NCBI GenBank assembly: GCA_002437575.1 | Contig: DJQK01000006.1 | Coordinates: 4,878 to 21,063, forward strand | From: Clostridiales bacterium UBA6388 | GTDB taxonomy: Bacteria > Bacillota > Clostridia > Oscillospirales > Oscillospiraceae | Length of the DNA: 16,186 nt | Direction of reading: 5' to 3' | Shown: one piece after another, positions 1 to 6,738 of the stretch | Position numbering within the stretch: position 1 is the stretch's first letter | Layout: the number at the start of each line of letters is the position of its first letter | The notes under the pieces: model-generated | What the model was told of the DNA's origin: nothing | Database searches by the model: none | Seen by the model: the letters and a program-made list of their open reading frames with translations, nothing else | Program-made: the position numbers and the translations under genes

Positions 1-117
1 AGGGGACTCGGCGTAAGCCGTGCGGTCATATACCGTGACCTCGCCCAACGCTTCCAGGCCAGCCCAGCTCAGATCGCCGGGGTTTTCCGTGTAGCCGTCC
101 AGAACAACGATTTTCAT
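1..117 (-). CDS. D-2-hydroxyacid dehydrogenase, N-terminal fragment (runs off the left edge)
   Basis: Only the first 39 codons are inside the window. The start MKIVVLDGYTENPGDLSW followed by GLEALGEVTVYDR is typical of the NAD-dependent D-2-hydroxyacid dehydrogenase family (glycerate dehydrogenase / hydroxypyruvate reductase type), which interconverts 2-keto acids and D-2-hydroxy acids in the cytosol. The NAD-binding Rossmann motif and catalytic Arg-Glu-His residues would lie beyond the edge, so the substrate cannot be judged. The ATG at 117 is preceded by a good GGAGGAAG ribosome binding site. The gene diverges from a GntR/FCD regulator, a layout in which the regulator often controls the neighbouring catabolic enzyme; that link is inference. 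A near-consensus promoter for this gene is at 212-240. Confidence 0.75.
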   Translation of the reverse strand, partial: MKIVVLDGYTENPGDLSWAGLEALGEVTVYDRTAYAESP

Positions 118-211
118 GCTTCTTCCTCCATTTTTCTTCCGGTGTGTTCGCTTTCGCCGGACGCGTGAAACCTGTCATATAAGTTCTCCATCCGGCATTC
201 GATTTGTCTCT

Positions 212-240
212 ATCATATCTGCTTTTTCTTCGTCTGTCAA
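212..240 (-). promoter_or_regulatory. sigma-A type promoter of the hydroxyacid dehydrogenase
   Basis: On the minus strand a perfect -35 TTGACA (235-240) is followed by exactly 17 bp and a -10 TATGAT (212-217). Predicted transcription starts near 205, giving a leader of roughly 90 nt. It lies back to back with the promoter of the divergent regulator. Confidence 0.75.
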
Positions 241-255
241 TCCTTTTTCCGGGGC

Positions 256-284
256 TTGACAAATTCTTCGCTTTGGCTTACACT
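256..284 (+). promoter_or_regulatory. sigma-A type promoter of the GntR regulator, with imperfect palindrome over the -10
   Basis: A perfect -35 TTGACA (256-261), 17-bp spacer and -10 TACACT (279-284) precede the regulator gene by about 30 nt. An imperfect inverted repeat with CTTA/TAAG ends spans 277-301 across the -10 and start point. It is a weak candidate for an autoregulatory operator. Confidence 0.7.
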
Positions 285-315
285 GTGACTTGTAATATAA
301 GTCGAGGCGGTCATC

Positions 316-1014
316 ATGAACAAATACGAAGAAATAGCACAGCAGCTGAAAGAACAGATCACCGGCGGCGAATTTGCGCCCGGACAGAAGCTCCCCTCCG
401 AGGCGCAGCTCTGCCGTATTTTTGCGGCCAGCCGCCTGTCCGTGCGCAGTGCACTGGGCCGGCTCTCGGCGCAGGGGCTGGTGCAGACCTATCAGGGCCG
501 GGGCTCGTTCGTCTGTGAAGCGCCGCAGAAGCCCGATGGGGTGCAGCTTTTTGGCGCGCGCTACATCAGCAGGACCGATTTTTTTGAGCTTCGGCGCATT
601 CTCGAGACCGAGATCGCGGGGCTTGCCGCTCAGAGAGCAGGAAGCCAGACCATCACGCGCCTGCGGGAGCTGTCGTTTCAGATGCAGCAGGGCAAAACGC
701 AGGCGGAAATGGCCGAGGCCGACGAGCAGTTTCACCTTCTGCTGGCGCAGGCCGCACAAAATGACGCGATCACCGGCGTTTTTCAGATGCTCCGGCCGTA
801 TTTTCACACGATGATGGAGCAGAATGTCGCCGTGCTCGGCTCGGACGGCTGCACCGCGCATCTGAAGATCGTCGCGGCCATCGAGTCGCGCAACTCGGCG
901 CTTGCCCGGCAGCAGATGTATGAACACCTGAACCGGACCATGGAAAAAACCAGTATGCTCAACTACGCCGCCGATCTCGAGAAGCGCACCCTTCGCAGAG
1001 CAGACGGCGAATAA
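316..1014 (+). CDS. GntR-family transcriptional regulator, FCD (FadR-like) subfamily
   Basis: The 232-residue product is the usual length for FCD-type GntR repressors. Residues 1-70 form the winged helix-turn-helix, with the hallmark stretch PGQKLPSEAQL near residue 22 and the recognition region SRLSVRSALGRL followed by GLVQTYQGRGSFV. Residues about 90-225 are an all-helical FCD-type ligand domain containing the family's scattered His and Asp/Glu residues (DEQFHLLL, LRPYFHTMM). Such proteins bind small organic acids and release operator DNA. The ATG at 316 follows a GAGGCGG site. The gene is divergent from a hydroxyacid dehydrogenase and probably controls it; the ligand is unknown. It ends 36 bp from the stop of the convergent bile salt hydrolase, with no convincing terminator between them. 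Confidence 0.9.
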   Translation: MNKYEEIAQQLKEQITGGEFAPGQKLPSEAQLCRIFAASRLSVRSALGRLSAQGLVQTYQGRGSFVCEAPQKPDGVQLFGARYISRTDFFELRRILETEIAGLAAQRAGSQTITRLRELSFQMQQGKTQAEMAEADEQFHLLLAQAAQNDAITGVFQMLRPYFHTMMEQNVAVLGSDGCTAHLKIVAAIESRNSALARQQMYEHLNRTMEKTSMLNYAADLEKRTLRRADGE

Positions 1015-1050
1015 TTCCCCGGCGCAGCAAAAACCGGCAATGCCTCTTTT

Positions 1051-2058
1051 TCAGAAGCACTGTCGGTCCTTTTCTGCGTTTTTGCCGTTGAGATAGCGGA
1101 TGCTTTGCTTTTGCTCAAGCGGAAAGCGCACGAGGCCGCTTGCGTCCAGATCCTCTGCAAAGAGCGAGACCGCCGTGATCTGCCGGTTTTCGTAGGTCGT
1201 GTAGTAATACAGGCCCGTGTCCGCGTTGCAGCAGCTGGAGTACAGCGTGATCTCATAGCTTCCGTTTTCCAGCTCGCAGCAGCCGCGTGTCTGCTCGACG
1301 GCGGTGAGAATGTGGAAAAACTGGCTGACGGACGCTTCCTCCGTATCGTCCGATTTGGCGTTGAGCCGCGTAAAGGCCGCGCGGATGAAGCGCGACTGCG
1401 ACGAAAGATCGCCCGGAAGCCCGATCGCGCCCATGCCGCGCGAGTATTCCTTCAGGGAAAGACTGCTGGAAAACCGGTTCACCGGCGGCCGCGGCGAGAT
1501 CTGTGCGTAGTTATTGAGCGCGAACAGCTGCATCGGAAACGGCGGGTTGTTGGTCAGAACGCCCGCGGGGTCATCATACACGTGAAGGCCGTCTTTCCTG
1601 CTTTCCAGCACGATCGCGCCCGATTTGTCGGCAATGAGCCAGTGCAGCTGCGCCGTGGGAAGTTTTTCCGAAAACGGCGTTCCGACGAGGTTCATTTCGT
1701 CAATTGCCGCCCGCGCTTGCGAAAGATCCCGGCACGAGCCGAGCAGCCATGGGATCAGTTCGAACTGCGCCACGTTCGGTTTTCCTCCGGAAACCTCCGC
1801 ATACGCCGCGTTTCCGACGAAATTGAGCCCCGCGATGCAAAGTCCCGTCTCGTTGACCGCGTCGTAGAAAAGCGGATATCCATCCTCCACGTGCGCCATG
1901 CCGATCATGGCCAGATGCGTCTTCGCCTCCGGCAGGTGCCGGAAGGGAAGCGGGAAGTTCCGCGGAACGATGCAGACCTCTTCGCCGTAGGGAAATTCAT
2001 AGTCGAGGTTCCGTCCGAAATAAAAGCATTTTGTTTGATACGTCGCCGCCGTGCACAT
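1051..2058 (-). CDS. bsh: choloylglycine hydrolase (bile salt hydrolase), Ntn-hydrolase family
   Basis: The enzyme hydrolyses the amide bond of glycine- or taurine-conjugated bile acids. The 335-residue product starts MCTAATY, so removal of Met exposes the nucleophile Cys2. Residues equivalent to the known active-site set are present: Arg16 and Asp19 in FGRNLDYEF, Asn79 in AGLNF, Asn170 in VLTNNPPF and Arg223 in SRFIRAAF. The stretch SRGMGAIGLPGDLSS and the tail YYYTTYENRQI are also typical of bile salt hydrolases rather than penicillin V acylases. No signal peptide is seen, in line with a cytosolic enzyme. The ATG at 2058 is chosen over in-frame upstream codons because Cys must be residue 2 and because CAGGAGGCG lies just upstream. 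Only about 85 bp separate the start from repeat copy A. A possible extended -10 (TGCTATCCT) lies upstream, but no clear -35 was found. Confidence 0.93.
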   Translation of the reverse strand: MCTAATYQTKCFYFGRNLDYEFPYGEEVCIVPRNFPLPFRHLPEAKTHLAMIGMAHVEDGYPLFYDAVNETGLCIAGLNFVGNAAYAEVSGGKPNVAQFELIPWLLGSCRDLSQARAAIDEMNLVGTPFSEKLPTAQLHWLIADKSGAIVLESRKDGLHVYDDPAGVLTNNPPFPMQLFALNNYAQISPRPPVNRFSSSLSLKEYSRGMGAIGLPGDLSSQSRFIRAAFTRLNAKSDDTEEASVSQFFHILTAVEQTRGCCELENGSYEITLYSSCCNADTGLYYYTTYENRQITAVSLFAEDLDASGLVRFPLEQKQSIRYLNGKNAEKDRQCF

Positions 2059-2145
2059 AAAAACGCCTCCTGTGTTTTTCTTTCCATAGGATAGCACAAA
2101 AGCCTGCGCGGCATCCGCCAGGGAAGTGTTAATTTTTTGTGGTGG

Positions 2146-2565
2146 CCTGGCCGTGGCCCAGAGGGCCAGTTTTTTTCTGGCAGAGACCGGATCTGTTACT
2201 GCCGTGCGCGGCGGCAAGCGCCGTTTTGATTCTGGCAGAAGCCTGCCAGCGGGTTTTCGACCCCATTCTTCTTAGCTGCGCAAAGAAGAGTGGTGTCGAG
2301 CCGCCAAGAAGAAGTTGCGAGAGTTGCTGCGCTGCGGCGCAGCTCCAACAAAAGGGCCGCGGCCCTTTTGAAATCCTTGGAGTTCTCGACAATTTGTGCA
2401 GAGAGAATCAGAGAGTGCTTACAAAGAACGTGAGCACTCTCTTTCTGTTTTGCAATTGCGTTCGATTTTGTTCCGTTTTCAACGATCCTGCTGCTGAGCA
2501 GCAGATTTTCGGTCTTTGGCCGTCACAAGGCACTTTTGCTCTGCAAAAGTCCTTGTGAGGGGGCA
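2146..2565 (+). repeat. structured intergenic repeat element, copy A
   Basis: First of four related copies. Hairpins in order: H1 TGGCCC/GGGCCA with a run of seven T (2154-2176); a GCCG/CGGC hairpin (2201-2212); H2 CTGGCAG/CTGCCAG (about 2231-2249); H3 (2258-2298), a 16-position stem between CGACCCCATTCTTCTT and its near complement; H4 GCTGCGC/GCGCAGC (about 2326-2343); H5 (2349-2370), a perfect palindrome containing AAAAGGGCC/GGCCCTTTT; H6 GAGAGTGCTTAC/GTGAGCACTCTC (2411-2441) followed by T-rich sequence; H7 (2523-2558), 8 bp, bulged C, 8 bp, TCT loop. The right end overlaps the 3' end of the small minus-strand gene. Open frames through it differ between copies, so it is not judged protein-coding. 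It is inverted relative to copy B. Confidence 0.85.
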
Positions 2566-2717
2566 GGGCCGGGCTGCGGCAGGGTATAGAAGCGGTCTTG
2601 CAGGCTCTCGCATTCTTCGCAGCACCACTCGCCTTCGCCGCGGGCTAAGCAGCCCAGACGGTCGGCACAGTTCCGGCAGGTTTCCGGTAATGGGTCTTTT
2701 TCAATGTAGTCCATCAT
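2523..2717 (-). CDS. small Cys-rich protein, possible zinc-binding (unknown function)
   Basis: The 64-residue product is not recognised. It has six Cys: C14, C17 (CRNC), C23, C32, C33 and C36 (CCEEC). This spacing suits a small zinc-binding or metal-binding fold. There is no signal peptide or membrane segment. Two tandem ATG codons (2717, 2714) follow a GCGAGG site; 2717 is taken as the start. The last 12 residues (PSQGLLQSKSAL) and the TGA stop lie in hairpin H7 of repeat copy A read backwards, so the tail is supplied by the repeat rather than by the original gene. The gene diverges from an XRE regulator, and the 39-bp palindrome between them places a TATAAT for this gene at its centre. Coding status is inferred from the Cys pattern, RBS and regulatory layout. 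Confidence 0.6.
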   Translation of the reverse strand: MMDYIEKDPLPETCRNCADRLGCLARGEGEWCCEECESLQDRFYTLPQPGPAPSQGLLQSKSAL

Positions 2718-2735
2718 TTTTGCCTCGCTTTCTAA

Positions 2736-2774
2736 TTTCGTATTACTAAATTTATTATATTTGGTAATACGAAA
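2736..2774. promoter_or_regulatory. 39-bp inverted repeat, likely operator of the XRE regulator
   Basis: Two 16-bp arms (2736-2751 and 2759-2774) are complementary at 15 of 16 positions, with the outer 11 bp perfect (TTTCGTATTAC / GTAATACGAAA), separated by 7 bp. A consensus -10 TATAAT for the minus-strand gene (2754-2759) lies at the centre. The right arm covers the expected -35 zone of the plus-strand gene. Binding by the adjacent XRE protein would block both. The AT-rich composition contrasts with the GC-rich surroundings. Confidence 0.75.
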
Positions 2775-2795
2775 TATAGTAAGCGCTTTCGTTCT

Positions 2796-2801
2796 TATAA
2801 T
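2796..2801 (+). promoter_or_regulatory. -10 element of the XRE regulator gene
   Basis: A perfect TATAAT sits 24 bp before the ATG, giving a short leader of about 18 nt. No recognisable -35 is found at 16-18 bp; that position overlaps the right arm of the palindrome and its edge. Confidence 0.55.
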
Positions 2802-2825
2802 TTGAACAGAAACGGAGGCGAGGCT

Positions 2826-3068
2826 ATGCGGACACGAAAATTGGAGCTTGGAACGCGGAATCTGATCGGCGCACGCGTCACACAGCTGCGGCTGGAGCGC
2901 GGGATGAAACAGGTCGAGCTTCTGGCGCAGCTTCAGCTCAAAGGCATCGATTTGAGCGTTCCTGCGCTCTCGCTTCTCGAAGGCCAGCGCCGGCCGGTCT
3001 CCGACATTGAACTTGCCGCTCTGGCCGACATCTTTCACGTCTCCACCGACACCCTGCTAGGCCGCTGA
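2826..3068 (+). CDS. XRE/Cro-CI family helix-turn-helix regulator
   Basis: The 80-residue product is a single-domain DNA-binding protein. After a basic N terminus, residues 13-75 give the five-helix XRE fold: IGARVTQLRLERGMKQVELLAQL (helices 1-2), SVPALSLLEGQRRPVSDIEL (recognition helix and following loop), then LAALADIFHVSTDTLLG, a classic C-terminal signature. The ATG at 2826 is preferred over an in-frame TTG at 2802 because GGAGG ends 7 nt upstream of it. It is transcribed away from the Cys-rich gene and probably autoregulates through the 39-bp palindrome. Its stop lies about 10 nt before repeat copy B, whose H7 and H6 hairpins probably end the transcript. Confidence 0.85.
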   Translation: MRTRKLELGTRNLIGARVTQLRLERGMKQVELLAQLQLKGIDLSVPALSLLEGQRRPVSDIELAALADIFHVSTDTLLGR

Positions 3069-3077
3069 GCCCCCCTC

Positions 3078-3447
3078 CCACCAACGCAGCCCCCTCACAA
3101 GGACTTTTGCAGAGCAAAAGTGCCTTGTGACGGCCCAAGACCAAAGGTTTGCTGCTTGGCAACCAGATCGTTGTAACAAGAACAAAATCCAGCGCAAACG
3201 AATACAGAAAGAGAGTGCCTGCGCAACCGTAAGCACTCTCTTTTTACATCTGCATGAATAGTCGAGAACCCCAAGGATCTCAAAAGGGCCGCAGCCCTTT
3301 TGTTGAAGCTGCACCGCAGTGCAGCAGCTCCTCTCGCAACTTCTTCTTGGCGGCTCGACACCACTCTTCTTTGCGCAGCTAAGAAGAATGGGGTCGAGAA
3401 AAAGGACCAGCTGGAAGGTCTCTGCCAGAAAAAAGCGGGCGCCCGCT
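3078..3447 (-). repeat. structured intergenic repeat element, copy B (inverted relative to A)
   Basis: Read on the minus strand this matches copy A. H7 (3095-3130) has the same sequence as A. H6 is 3211-3240. H5 (3281-3302) has one base changed in the loop. H4 has a compensatory pair change (GCTGCAC/GTGCAGC instead of GCTGCGC/GCGCAGC). H3 (3356-3396) is identical to A. H2 (about 3411-3428) has one mismatch. The H1 position holds a different hairpin, the palindrome at 3434-3447 (AGCGGG/CCCGCT) followed on the minus strand by six T. About 20 nt inside H7 (3078-3094) also match copy D. With copy A it brackets the Cys-rich/XRE gene pair. Confidence 0.85.
3211..3245 (+). terminator. H6 hairpin of copy B acting as terminator for the XRE gene
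   Basis: An 8-bp GAGAGTGC/GCACTCTC stem, extendable inward with a wobble and a mismatch, is followed directly by TTTTT on the plus strand, about 140 nt after the XRE stop. The opposite strand also ends in a T-rich stretch, so it may work both ways. Confidence 0.55.
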
Positions 3448-3519
3448 GGTTCCCAGTCAGCAGGCGTCCGTCTTTATGGCAGGCTCACGCGGGGGATGCA
3501 TGAGTAGTCTTGACTGCCG

Positions 3520-3753
3520 TTGGGGTGTATTTCAAGCCGTCAACACACCCAAGAGGAAAACATCTATTGCAATTGCGGCCTCTCCCAAAAAAGCTGCAAA
3601 TACAAACAAAAAATCCGTCCAGCCGATGCCATCGACCGCACGGATATTCTCCCCCTTTTGGAGAAGAAGTACACGTTCGGCCCCGGTTACGGCGCGGGCC
3701 CGGAACAGCGCTCGGCAGATCTGACTAAGCTTCTTGAAAAAGCATCACAGTGA
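3520..3753 (+). CDS. possible small ORF or gene remnant, unknown
   Basis: A 77-codon frame opens with TTG at 3520, just after an in-frame stop at 3511, and ends with TGA. The middle and end (AIDRTDILPLLEKKYTFGPG, then GAGPEQRSADLTKLLEKA) read like a natural protein with a C-terminal helix, and YCNCG...SCKY holds three Cys. No family was recognised. There is no good ribosome binding site, and other frames overlap it. It could be the 3' part of a decayed gene left between repeat B and the ABC ATPase. The rest of 3448-3879 holds nothing else I can support. Confidence 0.3.
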   Translation: MGCISSRQHTQEENIYCNCGLSQKSCKYKQKIRPADAIDRTDILPLLEKKYTFGPGYGAGPEQRSADLTKLLEKASQ

Positions 3754-3879
3754 CCGACTCGCGGGGCTTCTCACCCCATTCCGCCTGCGAAAAAGCTCAC
3801 ACGCGCTGTCCTTCTATTTCGTTGGCTTTATTCTATCACAAAGAAAGCGCAAACGCAACTGTTTTTTTCGCCGCGTCCA

Positions 3880-4635
3880 TTATCTCCGGCAGGCCTCTGT
3901 CACGGCCTCGCGCAAGCTTTTAAATTCCGGGCTCTCGAGATCGCGCGGATACGGAAGGTGCGACAGATCGAAGGTCTCCGCGCTTCCCAGCTCGTGCATG
4001 ACCGTGATCGACTGGCCGAGCAGCAGCGCTTCGTCCAGCTGGTGCGTGACCAGAAGGATCGTGCGCGGCAGCGTTTGCTGCAAGTGCAGGACCTGCTTCT
4101 GAAGCTCGGCGCGGGTGATGAAGTCCAGAGACGCGAACGGTTCGTCCATCAAAAGAACCTCCGCCTGACTGGCGAGCACGCGGGCAAGACCCAGCCGCTG
4201 CTTCATGCCGGTCGAAAGCTCGACAGGCGAAAGATCGGCGTAATCCTCCAGCCCCACGAGCCGGACGTATTCGATCGCGTGCGCATAGCGCTCCTCCGGC
4301 GTTTTGCCGACGCCCGAGGCCATCGCCACGTTCTGCCGCACGTTCGTCCACGTAATAACATAGGGCTCCGGGCTCAAAAGCGCCGTGTGCCAGCCCGCGG
4401 GCATGGAAATTTCACCGGCGTCCGGCGTTTCCGTTCCGGCCAGCATTTTCAGAAGCGTACTCTTGCCGCAGCCGCTCCGGCCGACGATGACGGAGAGCTT
4501 TCCCACCGGGAACGTCAGATTGACGTTTTCCAGCACCTTGCGCGTCCGGCTCGGGCGTTTGGCGTTGCCGATGACGAGGTCGGTCGAAAGCGTCGTGTAA
4601 CTCTTGTCTACGCGGCGGATACGGATTTCTTCCAT
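3880..4635 (-). CDS. ABC transporter ATP-binding protein, SsuB/TauB (nitrate/sulfonate) type, divergent
   Basis: The 251-residue product is a single nucleotide-binding domain of normal length. Walker A is GRSGCGKST (52-60), Walker B VLLMDEP (160-166) with the D-loop ASLD, and the switch His is H198 in LVTHQLDEA. Two motifs depart from consensus: the signature is LSTGMKQ (140-146) instead of LSGGQ, and the Q-loop position expected in the VFQEP-like segment reads LLSPEP, with no Gln. The DFITR after Walker B and the general layout resemble the SsuB/TauB group, which normally works with a TM permease and a periplasmic-type binding protein; neither is nearby. ATG 4635 follows GGGGAG, and in-frame codons upstream are rejected because they lie before the promoter and RBS. 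Substrate unknown. Confidence 0.85.
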   Translation of the reverse strand: MEEIRIRRVDKSYTTLSTDLVIGNAKRPSRTRKVLENVNLTFPVGKLSVIVGRSGCGKSTLLKMLAGTETPDAGEISMPAGWHTALLSPEPYVITWTNVRQNVAMASGVGKTPEERYAHAIEYVRLVGLEDYADLSPVELSTGMKQRLGLARVLASQAEVLLMDEPFASLDFITRAELQKQVLHLQQTLPRTILLVTHQLDEALLLGQSITVMHELGSAETFDLSHLPYPRDLESPEFKSLREAVTEACRR

Positions 4636-4668
4636 GATGCGTCTCCCCTGCCCTGTTTTCTTCTGTCC

Positions 4669-4696
4669 ATTATACAAAATTTGCGCCAAAAGTCCA
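4669..4696 (-). promoter_or_regulatory. promoter of the SsuB-like ATPase gene
   Basis: Minus strand: consensus -10 TATAAT (4669-4674), 16-bp spacer and a -35 TGGACT (4691-4696, four of six matches). It lies between the terminator of the upstream ABC gene and the start at 4635, so this gene appears to be independently transcribed. Confidence 0.6.
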
Positions 4697-4708
4697 CCCC
4701 AAACGTGC

Positions 4709-4739
4709 AAAAAGCGCCCGCCGGTTTCCGGCGGGCGCT
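4709..4739 (-). terminator. intrinsic terminator of the MsmX-like gene
   Basis: A perfect 12-bp stem (AGCGCCCGCCGG with its complement, three-base loop) is followed on the minus strand by TTTTT, 25 nt after the stop codon at 4765. One of the cleanest terminators in the window. Confidence 0.9.
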
Positions 4740-4764
4740 GTGTATCGTGCAAAGCAAAAGATCT

Positions 4765-5952
<1,188 letters not shown>

Positions 5953-6136
5953 ACTTTCTGACTCTGACTGCGCTGCCTTCGCAAAACGCATTCTCACGAA
6001 CGCCGGGCTTGGCGGACGTATTACGGTATGTCTCCACAATACCGCACCGGGAGCCCCGGAGTTTGGGTAGACCTCCTTTTTTGTTACCGGACAGCCAAGA
6101 ATGTGGATTTGGATACAGCCCGGCCAGAATAATGAT
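5953..6136 (-). other. long 5' leader of the MsmX-like gene
   Basis: If transcription starts from the -10 at 6137, the leader is about 180 nt. It contains a strong Shine-Dalgarno-like AAAGGAGGT (6071-6079) with no start codon at usable distance, a CCGGG/CCCGG hairpin and a CGGTAT/ATACCG hairpin (around 6026-6047) upstream of the gene. No known riboswitch was recognised. The structures may be chance, but there is room for post-transcriptional control. Confidence 0.35.
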
Positions 6137-6145
6137 ATTATAGCA
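6137..6145 (-). promoter_or_regulatory. extended -10 promoter of the MsmX-like gene
   Basis: On the minus strand TGCTATAAT (-10 at 6137-6142) matches the extended -10 consensus TGnTATAAT. No -35 is recognisable at 17-18 bp, which extended -10 promoters tolerate. Confidence 0.55.
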
Positions 6146-6223
6146 CAGCAGACGCAAAAGTGCGCACGTGATTTCCGACAAAATCTGCGGTTGATTTTAC
6201 AGCACTTTGCCGAACGCTTTCGC

Positions 6224-6252
6224 TTGCAACTCGCGCCTCTCGCTGTTACAAT
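6224..6252 (+). promoter_or_regulatory. promoter of the Nudix-DUF523 operon
   Basis: A -35 TTGCAA (6224-6229), 17-bp spacer and -10 TACAAT (6247-6252) precede the Nudix start by 21 bp, giving a very short leader with GGGGGCGG as ribosome binding site. Confidence 0.6.
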
Positions 6253-6273
6253 AAGTCCGAAGGGGGCGGCTGT

Positions 6274-6738
6274 ATGAAAAACACCTCGCTGTGCTATCTG
6301 GAAAAGGACGGACAGTATCTGATGCTGCACCGCGTGAAGAAGGAAAACGACGAAAACAAAGACAAATGGATCGGCATCGGCGGCAAATTTGAGCCCGGCG
6401 AGAGCCCCGAAGACTGCGTGCGGCGCGAAGTGCTGGAGGAAACGGGCCTTACGCTTCTGGACTTCCGCTACTGCGGCATCGTCACGTTCGTAAACGGCGA
6501 TTGGACGGAGTATATGCACCTGTTTCACGCGGTGAAATTTGAAGGCACGCTTCGCGATTGCGACGAGGGCGTTCTGGAATGGATCGACAAAAAACGGCTC
6601 GTCGAATTGCAGCAGTGGGAAGGCGATAAAATTTTCCTGCGGCTGATGGATATGCGCGTGCCGTTCTTTTCCCTCAAGCTCGTGTATGATGGCGATACGC
6701 TCATGGACGCCGTTTTGAACGGAGAAAGGATTCGATAA
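6274..6738 (+). CDS. Nudix hydrolase (MutT/8-oxo-dGTP diphosphatase-like)
   Basis: The 154-residue product is a single Nudix domain. The Nudix box GX5EX7REUXEEXGU is complete: G37, E43, then R51-E52-V53, E55-E56 and G58-L59 (GKFEPGE then REVLEETGL). These Glu residues coordinate Mg2+ or Mn2+ for hydrolysis of a nucleoside diphosphate linked to another moiety. The start ([15 protein letters not shown]), [13 protein letters not shown] and the WTEYMHLF region resemble the MutT/YtkD-like 8-oxo-dGTP diphosphatases of Firmicutes, so cleansing of oxidised nucleotides is a fair guess; substrate cannot be set from sequence. The start at 6274 follows GGGGGCGG. The stop TAA is directly abutted by the ATG of the next gene (TAAATG), so the two are probably translated together. 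Confidence 0.9.
   Translation: MKNTSLCYLEKDGQYLMLHRVKKENDENKDKWIGIGGKFEPGESPEDCVRREVLEETGLTLLDFRYCGIVTFVNGDWTEYMHLFHAVKFEGTLRDCDEGVLEWIDKKRLVELQQWEGDKIFLRLMDMRVPFFSLKLVYDGDTLMDAVLNGERIR

Noticed and set aside
2059..2217. N-terminal extension of the bile salt hydrolase to 388 residues
   Set aside because: The enzyme requires Cys at position 2, and a good RBS precedes the ATG at 2058.
2139..2558. 139-codon frame through repeat copy A, and similar frames in B, C and D
   Set aside because: Frames are not conserved between copies, while the stems are. Treated as structured non-coding DNA.
2523..3068. Toxin-antitoxin call for the Cys-rich/XRE pair
   Set aside because: The genes are divergent rather than co-transcribed and the Cys-rich protein matches no toxin I recognise. 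Left as unknown.
3845..3880. Terminator directly after the SsuB-like ATPase
   Set aside because: Only repeated GCG/GCGC and a T-rich stretch were found; no stem of useful length. Termination may rely on repeat copy B.
4636..4752. 39-residue N-terminal extension of the SsuB-like ATPase
   Set aside because: It would span the MsmX terminator and the gene's own promoter; the RBS supports ATG 4635.
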